DNA of 37,383 nucleotides from Nitrosomonadaceae bacterium (GTDB lineage: Bacteria; Pseudomonadota; Gammaproteobacteria; Burkholderiales; Nitrosomonadaceae). Under the pieces are notes generated by a model that had not been told where the DNA came from, did not search any database, and saw nothing but the letters and a program-made list of their open reading frames with translations. The position numbers and the translations under genes are program-made. Numbering within the stretch: the first letter of the stretch is position 1; each line of letters starts with the position of its first letter. The stretch is from assembly GCA_919902515.1 (NCBI GenBank), contig CAKKRD010000061.1, positions 1 through 37,383 on the forward strand, in the 5' to 3' direction. Shown in pieces: positions 1 through 8,661 of the stretch.

Positions 1-26
1 CAAAGACTAAATAGTCTGCCTGTATT

Positions 27-64
27 GCCGCGCCGCTCCCCCTTTTGCCGGGGAGCAGTGCGGC
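27..64 (-). terminator. Strong hairpin downstream of folE2 (possible terminator)
   Basis: A 15-bp stem (27-41 paired with 50-64, one mismatch and one G-T pair) closes an 8-nt loop, 17 bases beyond the folE2 stop codon. It is GC-rich, but no T-run follows on the minus strand, so it may slow or stabilise the transcript end and is not a classic intrinsic terminator. A second small inverted repeat, AGACTA-AA-TAGTCT (4-17), sits beside it at the window edge. Confidence 0.4.
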
Positions 65-80
65 ACTTCTCGCTAAATCC

Positions 81-884
81 TTAACTTTTCATCTTGTCCC
101 GTTCAATCAGCGCATAGGCTGAATGATTGTGGATGGATTCAAAATTCTCAGATTCCACTATGTAGGCGTCAATACGCGAGTCCCTGTTCAGGGCTGCAGC
201 GACGTCGCGCACTAGGTCTTCGACGAATTTGGGATTGTCGTAGGCTTTTTCGGTGACATATTTCTCATCGGGGCGTTTCAGCAGTCCATAGAGTTCGCAT
301 GACGCATGGTCTTCCGCCATCCGTACCATGTCCTCGATCCAGACAAAACAGTTGGTACGCACGGAAATCGATATATGGGAGCGCTGATTATGCGCGCCAT
401 AGTCGGAAATTTTCTTGGAACACGGACACAGGCTGGTTACCGGAACCACTACTTTCATGGTGAATTCGTAGCGTCCCTTCTTTATCTCTCCGATGAAAGT
501 AACTTCGTAGTCCAGCAGGCTTTTTACCCCGGAAACCGGGGCCGATTTATTGATGAAGTAGGGAAAGGTCATCTCAATGTGACCGGATTCCGATTCCAGC
601 TTCTTTACCATGGCCCACAGGATGCTCTCGAATGATTCCACGGAAATCTCACGTTCGTGGCCGTTGAGTATCTCCACGAAACGCGACATGTGAGTACCCT
701 TGAAGTTATGCGGCAGACCCACATACATGTTGAACACGGCTACGGTATGCTGAACGCCGCCATCTTTGTCGGCTACCTTCACTGGGTGGCGGATGGCCTT
801 GATCCCGACTCTATCGATCGCTATATGTCTTGTGTCTGGGGTGCTTTGCACATCGGCAATGGGGAAGTCAACCTGTTTATTCAT
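81..884 (-). CDS. folE2: GTP cyclohydrolase FolE2 (type IB)
   Basis: This enzyme converts GTP to 7,8-dihydroneopterin triphosphate, the first step of folate synthesis. It belongs to the FolE2 (COG1469) family, which does not depend on zinc as FolE does. The 267-residue length fits the family. Visible family blocks are KGTHMSRF (62-69), the TSLCPCSK cysteine motif (150-157), the NQRSH segment (166-170) and an [10 protein letters not shown] block near the C-terminus. The start is preceded by a good AGGAG-type ribosome site. It is last in the minus-strand run xseB-ispA-dxs-folE2, 68 bases after dxs. No Zur-type palindrome like the ones near 23.2 and 24.2 kb is seen in front of it, so it may be the constitutive GTP cyclohydrolase here; that is inference. 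Confidence 0.95.
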   Translation of the reverse strand: MNKQVDFPIADVQSTPDTRHIAIDRVGIKAIRHPVKVADKDGGVQHTVAVFNMYVGLPHNFKGTHMSRFVEILNGHEREISVESFESILWAMVKKLESESGHIEMTFPYFINKSAPVSGVKSLLDYEVTFIGEIKKGRYEFTMKVVVPVTSLCPCSKKISDYGAHNQRSHISISVRTNCFVWIEDMVRMAEDHASCELYGLLKRPDEKYVTEKAYDNPKFVEDLVRDVAAALNRDSRIDAYIVESENFESIHNHSAYALIERDKMKS

Positions 885-952
885 GATGTTTATCTCCTAC
901 AGAGGAAGTGCCAGCAGGTATTAATTGTAGCCCGAGAAAATAGTTGAGGAAA

Positions 953-2797
953 CTACTCGGATAATTTTAACCGGACGGACTTAATGATACCGGTCTTGTC
1001 CAGACCACAATCTGCCAGCATCTGTGCAGGATCGCCCTGATCGATGAAAATATCCGGCAGACCCAGTTGCAGCATCGGGATGGCGATGCCCTTGCTTTCC
1101 AGAGATTCTACTACCGCACTGCCTGCTCCTCCCATGATAGTGTTTTCTTCAATCGTCACCAGCAGCTTGTAGTCTGCTGCCAGAGATTCGACCAGATCAT
1201 CATCCAACGGCTTGACAAAGCGCATGTTGACTACGGTGGCATTAAGCTCTTCCGCTGCTTCCATACAGGGTTTGAGCATGCTGCCGAAAGCCAGCAGCGC
1301 AACTTTTTCCCCCTTGCGGCGAATTTCGCCACGGCCTAGCGGCAGCGCCTGCATTTCTTTTTGTGTCGCCACGCCGGTTCCTGTGCCGCGCGGATAGCGG
1401 ACCGCCGTCGGTGTATTCATTTGGAATGCAGTGTAGAGCATCTGACGGCATTCATTCTCGTCTGCAGGGGTCATCACCGTGATATTGGGAATGCAGCGTA
1501 AATAGGTCAAATCAAAGCTGCCGGCATGGGTAGGGCCATCTGCCCCCACCAGTCCGGCGCGGTCGATGGCGAACACTACCGGCAAGTTCTGGATGGCAAC
1601 ATCGTGAATCAGCTGGTCGTAAGCCCGCTGCAAAAAGGTTGAGTAAATTGCTACTACCGGTTTCATCCCGTCGCAGGCTAAGCCTGCGGCAAAAGTGACC
1701 GCATGCTGCTCAGCGATGCCGACATCGAAATAACGATCGGGATACTCCTGGGAAAACCTCACCAGTCCCGAGCCCTCACGCATCGCCGGAGTGATTGCAA
1801 CCAGGCGTTGGTCCAGTGCTGCCATGTCGCACAACCAGTCACCGAAAATCTGAGTATAGGTTGGCTTGCCGGCAGCCTTGGATACGATACCCGCATCCGG
1901 ATCAAACTTGGACACGCCGTGATAGAGAATGGGGTCGTCTTCCGCCGCCTGGTAGCCTGCACCTTTGCGGGTCACGACATGCAGGAACTGGGGGCCGTCG
2001 AGGTGTTTGATGTTGTTGAGCGTAGTTACCAGCACGTCAAGATCATGACCATCAATAGGGCCGATGTAGTTGAAACCAAATTCTTCAAACAAGGTGCTGG
2101 GCGTCACCATGCCCTTTACATGTTCTTCGGCGCGCTTGGCCAGTTCCAGCACGGGCGGCACTACCCCCAGCATTTTCTCGCCCGCCCGCCGCGCTGTCGC
2201 ATAGAACTGTCCGGACATGAGTTTGGCGAGATAGTTGTTAAGCGCCCCTACCGGGCGTGAAATCGACATATCGTTGTCGTTCAGTATCACCAGCAGATTA
2301 GTGTTCATAGCACCGGCATTGTTTAAAGCCTCGAATGCCATGCCCGCGCTCATGGCGCCATCACCGATTATGGCTACTGCACACCGGTCTATTCCCTCCA
2401 ACTGCGCCGCCACTGCCATGCCAAGCGCGGCGCTGATAGAGGTGCTGGAATGCGCCGTACCAAAGGCATCATATTCGCTTTCGTCGCGCCGCGGGAATCC
2501 TGCGACACCGCCATGCATACGTAATTTCTTCATACCTTCACGGCGACCAGTGAGGATTTTATGAGCATAAGTCTGGTGACCGACGTCCCATACCAACCGG
2601 TCATGCGGCGTGTTGAACACGTAGTGCAGTGCGATGGTCAATTCGACCGTACCAAGATTGGAGGAAAGATGTCCGCCAGTTTTCGCCACCGATTCGACCA
2701 GGAATTTGCGTAACTCATTGGCGAGTTGCGGTAGCGCTTTGCGTTCCAGCATGCGCAACTGAGAAGGGGTATTGATGGTATCAAGCAGTGGATACAT
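953..2797 (-). CDS. dxs: 1-deoxy-D-xylulose-5-phosphate synthase
   Basis: Dxs condenses pyruvate with glyceraldehyde 3-phosphate, using thiamine diphosphate, to give DXP, the entry to the MEP isoprenoid pathway. At 614 residues it is full length. The N-terminal half carries the GGHLSSNLG block (41-49), the [10 protein letters not shown] block (71-80) and the ThDP/Mg motif GDGAMSAG (145-152). The transketolase-like C-terminal half contains [15 protein letters not shown] and [15 protein letters not shown]. An AGGA ribosome site precedes the ATG. It lies 45 bases downstream of ispA, so the isoprenoid precursor and chain-elongation genes are probably cotranscribed. Confidence 0.97.
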   Translation of the reverse strand: MYPLLDTINTPSQLRMLERKALPQLANELRKFLVESVAKTGGHLSSNLGTVELTIALHYVFNTPHDRLVWDVGHQTYAHKILTGRREGMKKLRMHGGVAGFPRRDESEYDAFGTAHSSTSISAALGMAVAAQLEGIDRCAVAIIGDGAMSAGMAFEALNNAGAMNTNLLVILNDNDMSISRPVGALNNYLAKLMSGQFYATARRAGEKMLGVVPPVLELAKRAEEHVKGMVTPSTLFEEFGFNYIGPIDGHDLDVLVTTLNNIKHLDGPQFLHVVTRKGAGYQAAEDDPILYHGVSKFDPDAGIVSKAAGKPTYTQIFGDWLCDMAALDQRLVAITPAMREGSGLVRFSQEYPDRYFDVGIAEQHAVTFAAGLACDGMKPVVAIYSTFLQRAYDQLIHDVAIQNLPVVFAIDRAGLVGADGPTHAGSFDLTYLRCIPNITVMTPADENECRQMLYTAFQMNTPTAVRYPRGTGTGVATQKEMQALPLGRGEIRRKGEKVALLAFGSMLKPCMEAAEELNATVVNMRFVKPLDDDLVESLAADYKLLVTIEENTIMGGAGSAVVESLESKGIAIPMLQLGLPDIFIDQGDPAQMLADCGLDKTGIIKSVRLKLSE

Positions 2798-2842
2798 TTG
2801 AATCCTGAAGATTAAAAATTGCTCACTATGAAAAACACAGCA

Positions 2843-3736
2843 TCAAAACTCTCGCTGAATGATGAAATCAGTCACTTGACGTAACCGCTCTGCGGTTGCG
2901 TCGAAACCCTCCAGCGCCTGATAGGCATCACGCCTCAACTCCTCGGCTAGTTCACGTGCCCGGCTAGTCCCTAGTATGCTTACATACGTTGGCTTGTTGT
3001 GTTCAGCATCTTTACCGGCAGTCTTGCCCAAGGTTGCGGTGGTTGCCTCTGCATCGAGCACGTCGTCCACTACTTGGAATGCGAGGCCAATATGTTTGGC
3101 GAAATGATCGAGACTTTCCAGTTGCGCTTCATTCAGACTACTGCCACAGCGGGCGCCCAGCATTACTGCAGCACGGATGAGCGCTCCAGTCTTATGGATG
3201 TGCATAAACTCCAGTTCCGGCAGACTCAATGTCTTGCCGACGTTGGCGAGGTCAATCGCTTGTCCACCTGACATGCCGCGTGACCCCGCTGCTTGCGCCA
3301 GCCGTTTGATCATTTCCAGTTGAACTTGCGGGGTATCCGCCAAGCGATATTCAGCCAGTAATTGAAAAGCCAGACTTTGCAAACTATCACCTACCAGCAA
3401 CGCAGTGGCTTCATCGTATTCCACATGACATGTGGGTTTGCCCCGCCGCAGCACGTCGTCATCCATACAGGGCAGGTCGTCATGCACCAGCGAGTAAGCA
3501 TGAATCAGTTCTACTGCAGCGGCAACGATAGTTACACGTTCTTCACTGGCTCCACTCAACTCTCCGGCGGCAAAGGCAAGCAGTGGGCGTACTCGCTTTC
3601 CTCCACCCAGGACGGCATAACGCATAGCCTCGTGCAGACGTTCGGGGGCAATATTCGCGGTGGGAAGCAGAGTCTGCAAGGAGGTTTCTATGCATACTTG
3701 ACGGCTTCTCGCCCAGTCCTGGAAATCAGCGATCAT
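2843..3736 (-). CDS. ispA: Farnesyl diphosphate synthase (geranyltranstransferase)
   Basis: This polyprenyl synthase joins IPP with DMAPP and GPP to make farnesyl diphosphate for quinones and undecaprenyl carriers. Both aspartate-rich motifs are present: DDLPCMDDD (86-94) and DDVLD (224-228), along with the GGGKRVRP block near residue 44. The reading frame is open further upstream, but the extension has no family character and runs through xseB. I therefore start at the ATG at 3736, giving 297 residues, typical of bacterial IspA. This start overlaps the end of xseB by 11 bases, which suggests translational coupling. Confidence 0.95.
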   Translation of the reverse strand: MIADFQDWARSRQVCIETSLQTLLPTANIAPERLHEAMRYAVLGGGKRVRPLLAFAAGELSGASEERVTIVAAAVELIHAYSLVHDDLPCMDDDVLRRGKPTCHVEYDEATALLVGDSLQSLAFQLLAEYRLADTPQVQLEMIKRLAQAAGSRGMSGGQAIDLANVGKTLSLPELEFMHIHKTGALIRAAVMLGARCGSSLNEAQLESLDHFAKHIGLAFQVVDDVLDAEATTATLGKTAGKDAEHNKPTYVSILGTSRARELAEELRRDAYQALEGFDATAERLRQVTDFIIQREF

Positions 3737-3980
3737 CAATACTAGATGGGGAGAAGTTTTTAAGTGTACCAGCCTCGAGCAGACGCACCTGCTGCTGTGC
3801 GTCCTGTAACTTGGACTGACAGTATTGCAGCAACTCTGCGCCACGTTTGTGGGCTGAGAGCGAAACCTCAAGCGGCATTTGTCCCGTTTCCATTTCACCC
3901 ACAATACTTTCCAGTTCAGTTAATGCTGCTTCAAAACTTTCCGGCCGCGAGGATTTGACGTGTTTGGCAAGCTTTGTCAT
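3726..3980 (-). CDS. xseB: Exodeoxyribonuclease VII small subunit
   Basis: XseB is the small helical subunit that assembles with XseA to form exonuclease VII, which degrades single-stranded DNA. From the ATG at 3980 the protein has 84 residues, the usual size. It shows the family core SFEAALTELESIVGEME, then a PLEVSLSAHKRGAELLQYC helix. An in-frame upstream extension of 20 residues is possible but lacks family similarity. It leads the minus-strand operon xseB-ispA-dxs-folE2 and overlaps ispA by 11 bases. The large subunit gene xseA is not in the window. Confidence 0.92.
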   Translation of the reverse strand: MTKLAKHVKSSRPESFEAALTELESIVGEMETGQMPLEVSLSAHKRGAELLQYCQSKLQDAQQQVRLLEAGTLKNFSPSSIDDR

Positions 3981-4223
3981 GATAAGCACAGTGTCACAGA
4001 GAGAGCAGCTTTCTTTCCGAAAGCTGCAAAAATAACGCAATAAGCGGGGTCAGGTCAATTAAATACGTGAAACTTTCTTCAGTTCGGCCCTCTAAACTGG
4101 GTTATGGATGTTTCTGGGAGGTATAAAACCTCTTGCACTGACTATTATTATATTAGATTAGATTGGGTCAACTTTTCGTGCGGTAATGTTTCCTAACCTG
4201 TTGGGAAGATATACAGTATCAAT

Positions 4224-5330
4224 ATGTCTAATTTTGTTGATGTTTCGCAACTGATGCAAGCACCGGTGCAGTTGCCGGTCGACTGGTATCTCGATCTCCG
4301 TATTCTTGAGTTGGAAATGCGCCTCCTGTTCGATCAGGGGAGCGGCTACGTTGGCCATGAAACCATGCTGCCGAACATCGGCGACTACCAAGTGCTGGAG
4401 TGGATGGGTGATGCCAAGGTGCTGGTACGCAACAAAAATGGCATCGAGCTGCTATCTAACGTCTGTCGCCACCGGCAAGCTCTGTTGCTCAAGGGTCGCG
4501 GCAATGCCAGAAACATCGTTTGCCCCGTGCACCGCTGGACTTACGATGTGGCTGGCAAGCTACTGGGAGCGCCCCACTTTCCTGACAATCCTTGTCTTGA
4601 TCTTGGCAAGACTCCGCTACAGAACTGGAATGGACTGCTGTTTGCGGGCAAGCGCGATGTCGCGCGCGACATGACCAACCTGGGTGTCTTGAAGGATTTC
4701 GATTTTTCCGGCCATGTGCTGGAACGGGTGCAGATAGAGGAATACGCCTGCAACTGGAAAACTTTTATCGAGGTATACCTGGAAGACTATCACGTCGAGC
4801 CATACCATCCGGGCCTGAGTAGTTTTGTCAATACTGGCGAGTTGAAATGGGAGTTTGGCGACTGGTACAGCGTGCAGACAGTGGGTGTCAATCACGCTCT
4901 GGTTCGCCCGGGTACGCCGGTTTATGCCAAGTGGCACGAGCAGTTGTTGCGGCAGACCGCAGGTAGGGTGCCGACTCACGGCGCCATCTGGATGCTCTAC
5001 TATCCGAATGTCATGCTGGAATGGTACCCTCACGTACTCATTATTAGTACGTTATTGCCAGCAGGAACAGAGCGTTGTACCAACGTGGTCGAGTTCTATT
5101 ATCCTGAGGATATTGCCTTGTTCGAGCGCGAATTTGTCGAGGCGGAGCAAGCAGCTTATCGCGAAACCGCAGTCGAAGATGACGAAATTTGTAAACTGCT
5201 GACTGCTGGACGCCGTGCTCTATATAAGCAGGGTATCAACGAAACCGGTCCTTACCAGTCGCCAATGGAAGATGGCATGGTGCACTTCCATGAATTTCTG
5301 CGGCGGGAAATCGAGCCATATATTTCTTGA
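4224..5330 (+). CDS. Rieske [2Fe-2S] ring-hydroxylating oxygenase, alpha-subunit-like
   Basis: A Rieske non-haem iron oxygenase of 368 residues; the substrate is unknown. The Rieske cluster ligands are C81-x-H83 and C100-x2-H103. The catalytic domain shows the mononuclear iron motif in EVYLEDYHVEPYHPG, with D188, H190 and H195 as likely ligands or near-ligands. This family includes aromatic dioxygenases as well as choline- and carnitine-type monooxygenases, and no reductase or beta subunit lies next to it. It is divergent from xseB across a 243-base gap. That gap holds a TTGCAC hexamer (4133-4138) followed by AT-rich sequence, possibly its promoter, but the -10 is not clear. Confidence 0.88.
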   Translation: MSNFVDVSQLMQAPVQLPVDWYLDLRILELEMRLLFDQGSGYVGHETMLPNIGDYQVLEWMGDAKVLVRNKNGIELLSNVCRHRQALLLKGRGNARNIVCPVHRWTYDVAGKLLGAPHFPDNPCLDLGKTPLQNWNGLLFAGKRDVARDMTNLGVLKDFDFSGHVLERVQIEEYACNWKTFIEVYLEDYHVEPYHPGLSSFVNTGELKWEFGDWYSVQTVGVNHALVRPGTPVYAKWHEQLLRQTAGRVPTHGAIWMLYYPNVMLEWYPHVLIISTLLPAGTERCTNVVEFYYPEDIALFEREFVEAEQAAYRETAVEDDEICKLLTAGRRALYKQGINETGPYQSPMEDGMVHFHEFLRREIEPYIS

Positions 5331-5410
5331 TCATGTATTGGAATTGAATATTGCGGGGGCACGGTAAATCATACCGCTGCAAACCCGCTGTTCCTACCTA
5401 TGAACTACTG

Positions 5411-6248
5411 ATGCGCTCTCTCTGGATGCTCGTTGCCAGCTTTCTGTTCAGTTGCATTGGCATGTTGGTGAAGCTCGAGGCGGCATATTTTTCCAGCATT
5501 GAACTGGTGTTCTACCGTTCACTTGGTGATTTATGCGCTAGTCCGCATCCAACGGCTCCCCCTTCTCACCGTGCACTGGAAGAGCCACTGCTGGCGCGGA
5601 TTTTCCGGTCTTGGCGCATTACTGATGTTTTTCTTTTGTATTGTGCAACTGCCGCTGGCTACGGCAGTGACGCTCAATTACACCTCGCCGCTATTTCTCG
5701 CCCTGTTCACTACTGTAATCCTGAAAGAGCATTTCCATGGGCTGCTTGTCGTGGCGGTGGTGCTGGGATTTGTCGGTGTGACTCTACTGCTACGCCCGAT
5801 TTTGCAGGAAGACCAATGGAGTGCAGGATTGATTGGTTTATTTTCTGGTTTTCTCTCCGGCGTCGCCTACCTCAATGTCAAAAAACTCGGTAGCCTGGGT
5901 GAATCTGATTGGCAGGTAGTATTTTATTTTTCGTTGATTTGCATCGCAGTTACCGGTGGGTGGATGTTGCTCGATACTTTTCATGCCCTCACGTTGGATA
6001 ATGTGTCGCTGTTGCTCGGTATTGGCATTACTGCAACGTTTGCGCAACTTGCATTGACCCGGGCCTACCGCACTGGAAGAACTCTAGTGGTGGGTGCTCT
6101 GGCCTACAGTACTGTGATATTTTCCAGTCTTTGGGGCATTCTGATCTGGAACGATGTGCTGCCACCGTCAGCATGGTTGGGCATGGGGCTGATAGTGGCT
6201 AGCGGGTTGCTGAGCCTCAGAGTCGCACCGCCGCCGGTACGTGAGTAA
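5411..6248 (+). pseudogene. EamA/DMT-family membrane transporter, frameshifted
   Basis: This looks like a ten-helix drug/metabolite transporter (EamA repeats) split by a frameshift. The first part starts at the ATG at 5411 (MRSLWMLVASFLFSC...) and stays in family register to VFYRSL. Near 5522-5528 the register moves by one base, and the family sequence resumes in the next frame with VIYALVR. The second part continues to 6248 through PLATAVTLNYTSPLF, a signature segment of the family. One extra G in the GG at 5525-5526 explains the break. It could be a genuine loss of function or a sequence error; the remainder shows no stop codons. It follows the Rieske gene by 80 bases. Confidence 0.8.
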
Positions 6249-6317
6249 TGCAAACAGGGTTTGCACTGTGGCGGGTTGTTGCCTATGATGAGCCGGTTAT
6301 CTTTTTGGAACGAGTCC

Positions 6318-6662
6318 ATGATTACTATTCAGAAAACCGGCAATTTGATTACCGTCGCTGCCCTCGGCGAATTCACCCTGGCCGACTACAAAGAGTTCGA
6401 AGAGCAGGTGCTCTACAAGTTTCATTTCGATGGCAAGGCAAACCTGCTATTCGATTGGCGCGACATGGTGAGTTACACCGTCGACGTTGCATGGGAAGAG
6501 ATCAAATTCGCGCGCGAACACGGCAGCGAATTCAACCGGGTTGCGGTGGTCACCAACAACCAATGGCAAGCCTGGAGCATCTGGGTATCCAATCTCTTCA
6601 TCGGTGCAGATGTCAGGGTATTTGGCGATTACGACGAAGCAAAGGCTTGGGTGACAGCCTGA
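6318..6662 (+). CDS. STAS/SpoIIAA-like domain protein
   Basis: A 114-residue soluble protein starting at the ATG at 6318 (MITIQKTGNLITVAALGEF). The pattern of a short beta strand, a YKEFEEQV helix, then NLLFDWRDM and a C-terminal FGDYDEAKAWV helix resembles the SpoIIAA-like (DUF3478-type) STAS fold. Its biochemical role is unknown. The frame is open 57 bases further upstream, but that extension has no family character. It is followed by 174 bases without a gene and then the insertion sequence. Confidence 0.7.
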   Translation: MITIQKTGNLITVAALGEFTLADYKEFEEQVLYKFHFDGKANLLFDWRDMVSYTVDVAWEEIKFAREHGSEFNRVAVVTNNQWQAWSIWVSNLFIGADVRVFGDYDEAKAWVTA

Positions 6663-6836
6663 GACGGTCTGTATTCGGAATCCCCGGACTCAAAACCTGG
6701 GCGGCATGTTACGAGGGAATAAAATAGTCTTAGTCTTGCGCGCGAAAGTCTCTAGTGAGGAAATTTTAGCCGGGATTTGATCGAATCTAAGGCTGTTGAC
6801 TGGTTGTTGTCCAGGATGGCTGGTTTTCTATTAACA

Positions 6837-6851
6837 GAGCTTCTTGCAAAA
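6837..6851 (+). repeat. Left terminal inverted repeat of the IS
   Basis: GAGCTTCTTGCAAAA matches the reverse complement of 8235-8249 (GAGGCTCTTGCAAAA) at 13 of 15 positions. The flanking AACA precedes it. Confidence 0.75.
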
Positions 6852-7034
6852 GTCCCTGAGCGAGTGGTCGCGATTAGCGCGGTTCGCCGCTCAGGGTGAT
6901 TTTTTTGTTGATCACCCCTATTTCTGCGGCCTGCTCAGACCCAAATCATCATTTTGCCCTCATTATGGCGATACCTCTCCACGCACCGCCTGATGGCGGC
7001 ACCCGCGCAGGTGTCCCGATGCTTCTTGCCGCGG

Positions 7035-8130
7035 CTACGTGAGCAAGCGCAACAACTGGTCCGCCGTCAGCCCCAGGAGGCCAAACATAAGGTGGCTCAT
7101 CACCTTGGTGTGGCCTCTGACCCAGACCTGCCTGCCACCGAATTCATTCTTGAGCCGCGCATTCGCGCGCTCAGCCTGGCTGCGTTCCTTGTAGCGCTGC
7201 TTCTGCGCCGGGTCAAACTCAATTTTCTCGCCCCCGCGCGGGTTGTGATCAATGAGCGGCACATGCCCCAAACTGCGGCTGTGGCTCCGAATCTCCACGC
7301 TGCAATAGGCAGCGTCCATCAGGTCATAGCAGTGGGTTACCCGCCCTTGAGTCATCAGCGCCAAGGGGATCGCTGTCTGGCTGTCATGTACTGAGGCACT
7401 GGTGAGCAGCGCGCTCACCACGACGCCGCAGTCGGCCGTGTCCAGGTGCAGTTTGTAGCCGTTCCAACTGATCTTGTAACCTTGCGCGTTGCACTTGGTG
7501 CCACGATCACATGCCTTGGGCAGCATGGCCAGCATCTCGCTCAAGCTCTGGCCCAGTTGTCGCGCAATCATCTTGAGCTTGGGCTCGCGCACCTCGTCCT
7601 TACGCGGACGGCCACGCTTCGCCTGGGCAACCGGTTTGATCTTCTCCTTGCTTGCCGGCTTCTCTCGCGCCGCGATCGCCGTGCCGTCCCGACTGATGTG
7701 GCCAATCAGCGCTTGGCCCAGATGTTCCTTTACCAGCGCTTCATGCACTCGCTGCGCCAGCTTCGCCTGCGCGAATTCGTCAAAGGCCCGTGAGAAGGTC
7801 GATGGGGCGGGCATCCGCTTCCACATCGAAAAACCGCATATCCACCGCAGCGCCCGGTCCACCTTTAACCGTTCGATCAACGCCTCTGTCGTCGTTAAGC
7901 CCAGTACCGCTTTGGCTACAAACGCGCTCGCTAAAGCACCCCGATCATGTGGCGGGCGGCCCACACCAGGTCGATTCGACAAATTCTTCGATCCGCACCC
8001 ATTCCAGCGTGTGGATCACCTTCTCCAACCTCGGCGTGAGTGGCCCAACTTCCGATCTCAGCTCGGGCATCAACTCCTGCTGAACGACCGACCACCGTTG
8101 CATTATCAATCCGCGTTGCGTAGTATTCAT
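7035..8130 (-). pseudogene. DDE transposase, frameshifted
   Basis: The N-terminal part begins at the ATG at 8130 (MNTTQRGLIMQRWSVVQQEL...) and runs to about RIEEFV. The rest continues in another frame from about 7982 (SNRPGVGRPPHDRG...) to 7035. Joined, they give a protein of about 365 residues with an N-terminal DUF772-like region and a DDE catalytic core. The likely acidic residues are D in SRDGTAI, D in LMDAAYCS and E in QAERANARLKNEFGG. The junction needs a +1 or -2 shift near 7978-7984, at GAAGAATTTGTCG. This may be a disabling mutation, a sequence error or, less likely, programmed frameshifting. Confidence 0.8.
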
Positions 8131-8234
8131 TTTGGGCGTAGATGTTTGTCTCGATAACTCACATCATGCCAGCAGTTGCGCCCAACCCCTTCTTTCGCCT
8201 CTGCATGTGAAATAAATTCTGCTCATCAAGTGAG

Positions 8235-8249
8235 TTTTGCAAGAGCCTC
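8235..8249 (-). repeat. Right terminal inverted repeat of the IS
   Basis: Reverse complement GAGGCTCTTGCAAAA, pairing with 6837-6851 with two mismatches. It is followed by AACA, the apparent target duplication. Confidence 0.75.
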
Positions 8250-8353
8250 AACAGAGATAGAATTATTTCCCGGATTTCTGTTGCAAAAAAGCAACACATT
8301 ATCCTTTTAATCTGCAAAATTTCTTTATATTGGTACAGAACTCATCCAGAATG

Positions 8354-8377
8354 GCTTCCTAGCTTCCTAGCTTCCTG
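8354..8377 (+). repeat. Three tandem copies of an 8-bp unit
   Basis: GCTTCCTA is repeated at 8354-8361 and 8362-8369, and a third copy (8370-8377) ends in G. It lies about 285 bases upstream of the acyl-AMP ligase start, too far to shift its reading frame. Copy-number change by slippage is possible but there are only three units. Confidence 0.7.
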
Positions 8378-8440
8378 TGGGCTCTGCACGATTGTGTGTC
8401 ATTTGAAGATACGGTAGTCATTATCAGGTGAGTTACGATA

Positions 8441-8477
8441 TTTCGGTACGCCAATTTATGAATGTATCATACCGAAA
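8441..8477. promoter_or_regulatory. Inverted repeat upstream of the lipid operon promoter
   Basis: TTTCGGTA (8441-8448) and TACCGAAA (8470-8477) form perfect 8-bp arms 21 bases apart. They lie just upstream of a TTGACA hexamer at 8491. The centre-to-centre distance of about 29 bp is close to three helical turns, so two regulator dimers or a looping site are possible. No regulator can be named. Confidence 0.4.
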
Positions 8478-8490
8478 CAATGATAGCGCC

Positions 8491-8518
8491 TTGACAGTGA
8501 AATCCACTTTAAGATAAG
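8491..8518 (+). promoter_or_regulatory. Candidate sigma-70 promoter of the lipid operon
   Basis: A perfect -35 TTGACA (8491-8496) is followed after 16 bases by GATAAG (8513-8518), a 4/6 match to the -10 consensus. Transcription would begin near 8525 and give a leader of about 137 nt that contains the palindrome at 8580-8605. The -10 is weak, so this is a tentative call. Confidence 0.4.
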
Positions 8519-8579
8519 CTACGCAACTAGTTAAATTAACGCATTTATTTTGTTATTGGACGATACTGGCAATACTGAG

Positions 8580-8605
8580 CGCTACCTAAAAATTTTTAGG
8601 CAGCG
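8580..8605. promoter_or_regulatory. 26-bp near-perfect palindrome in the operon leader
   Basis: The core CCTAAAAATTTTTAGG (8585-8600) is a perfect palindrome. It is extended on both sides by CGCT (8580-8583) and AGCG (8602-8605), with one mismatched pair between. It ends 56 bases before the ligase start codon. It could be an operator in DNA or, as RNA, a stem blocking or protecting the leader. There is no T-run after it that would make it a normal terminator. Confidence 0.5.
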
Positions 8606-8661
8606 GGTTGCGCTGTAGTCATAAACAACAACGTACCTGACCAGAATTCTTTATAAGAAAG

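Larger units (their letters stand above)
6837..8249 (-). mobile_element. Insertion sequence, IS5/IS1182-like, 1413 bp
   Basis: The element is bounded by imperfect 15-bp inverted repeats (6837-6851 and 8235-8249, 13 of 15 matching, core CTTGCAAAA). It is flanked by a 4-bp direct repeat AACA (6833-6836 and 8250-8253), a probable target duplication. It carries one minus-strand DDE transposase broken by a frameshift. Inside the left end are two nested inverted repeats: CCCTGAGCG/CGCTCAGGG (6854-6862 and 6888-6896) and GGGTGAT/ATCACCC (6894-6900 and 6911-6917). The family assignment comes from protein motifs only; the boundaries are seen in the sequence. Confidence 0.8.
8250..8661. other. 412-bp AT-rich leader region without a gene
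   Basis: No credible coding sequence is seen between the IS and the acyl-AMP ligase gene. The region is visibly more AT-rich than its neighbours. It holds several symmetric elements listed separately: an 8-bp tandem repeat, an 8-bp inverted repeat, a TTGACA hexamer and a 26-bp palindrome. There is also GTTGC-A6-GCAAC at 8280-8295. Together they suggest a regulated promoter and leader for the lipid operon. Confidence 0.5.
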
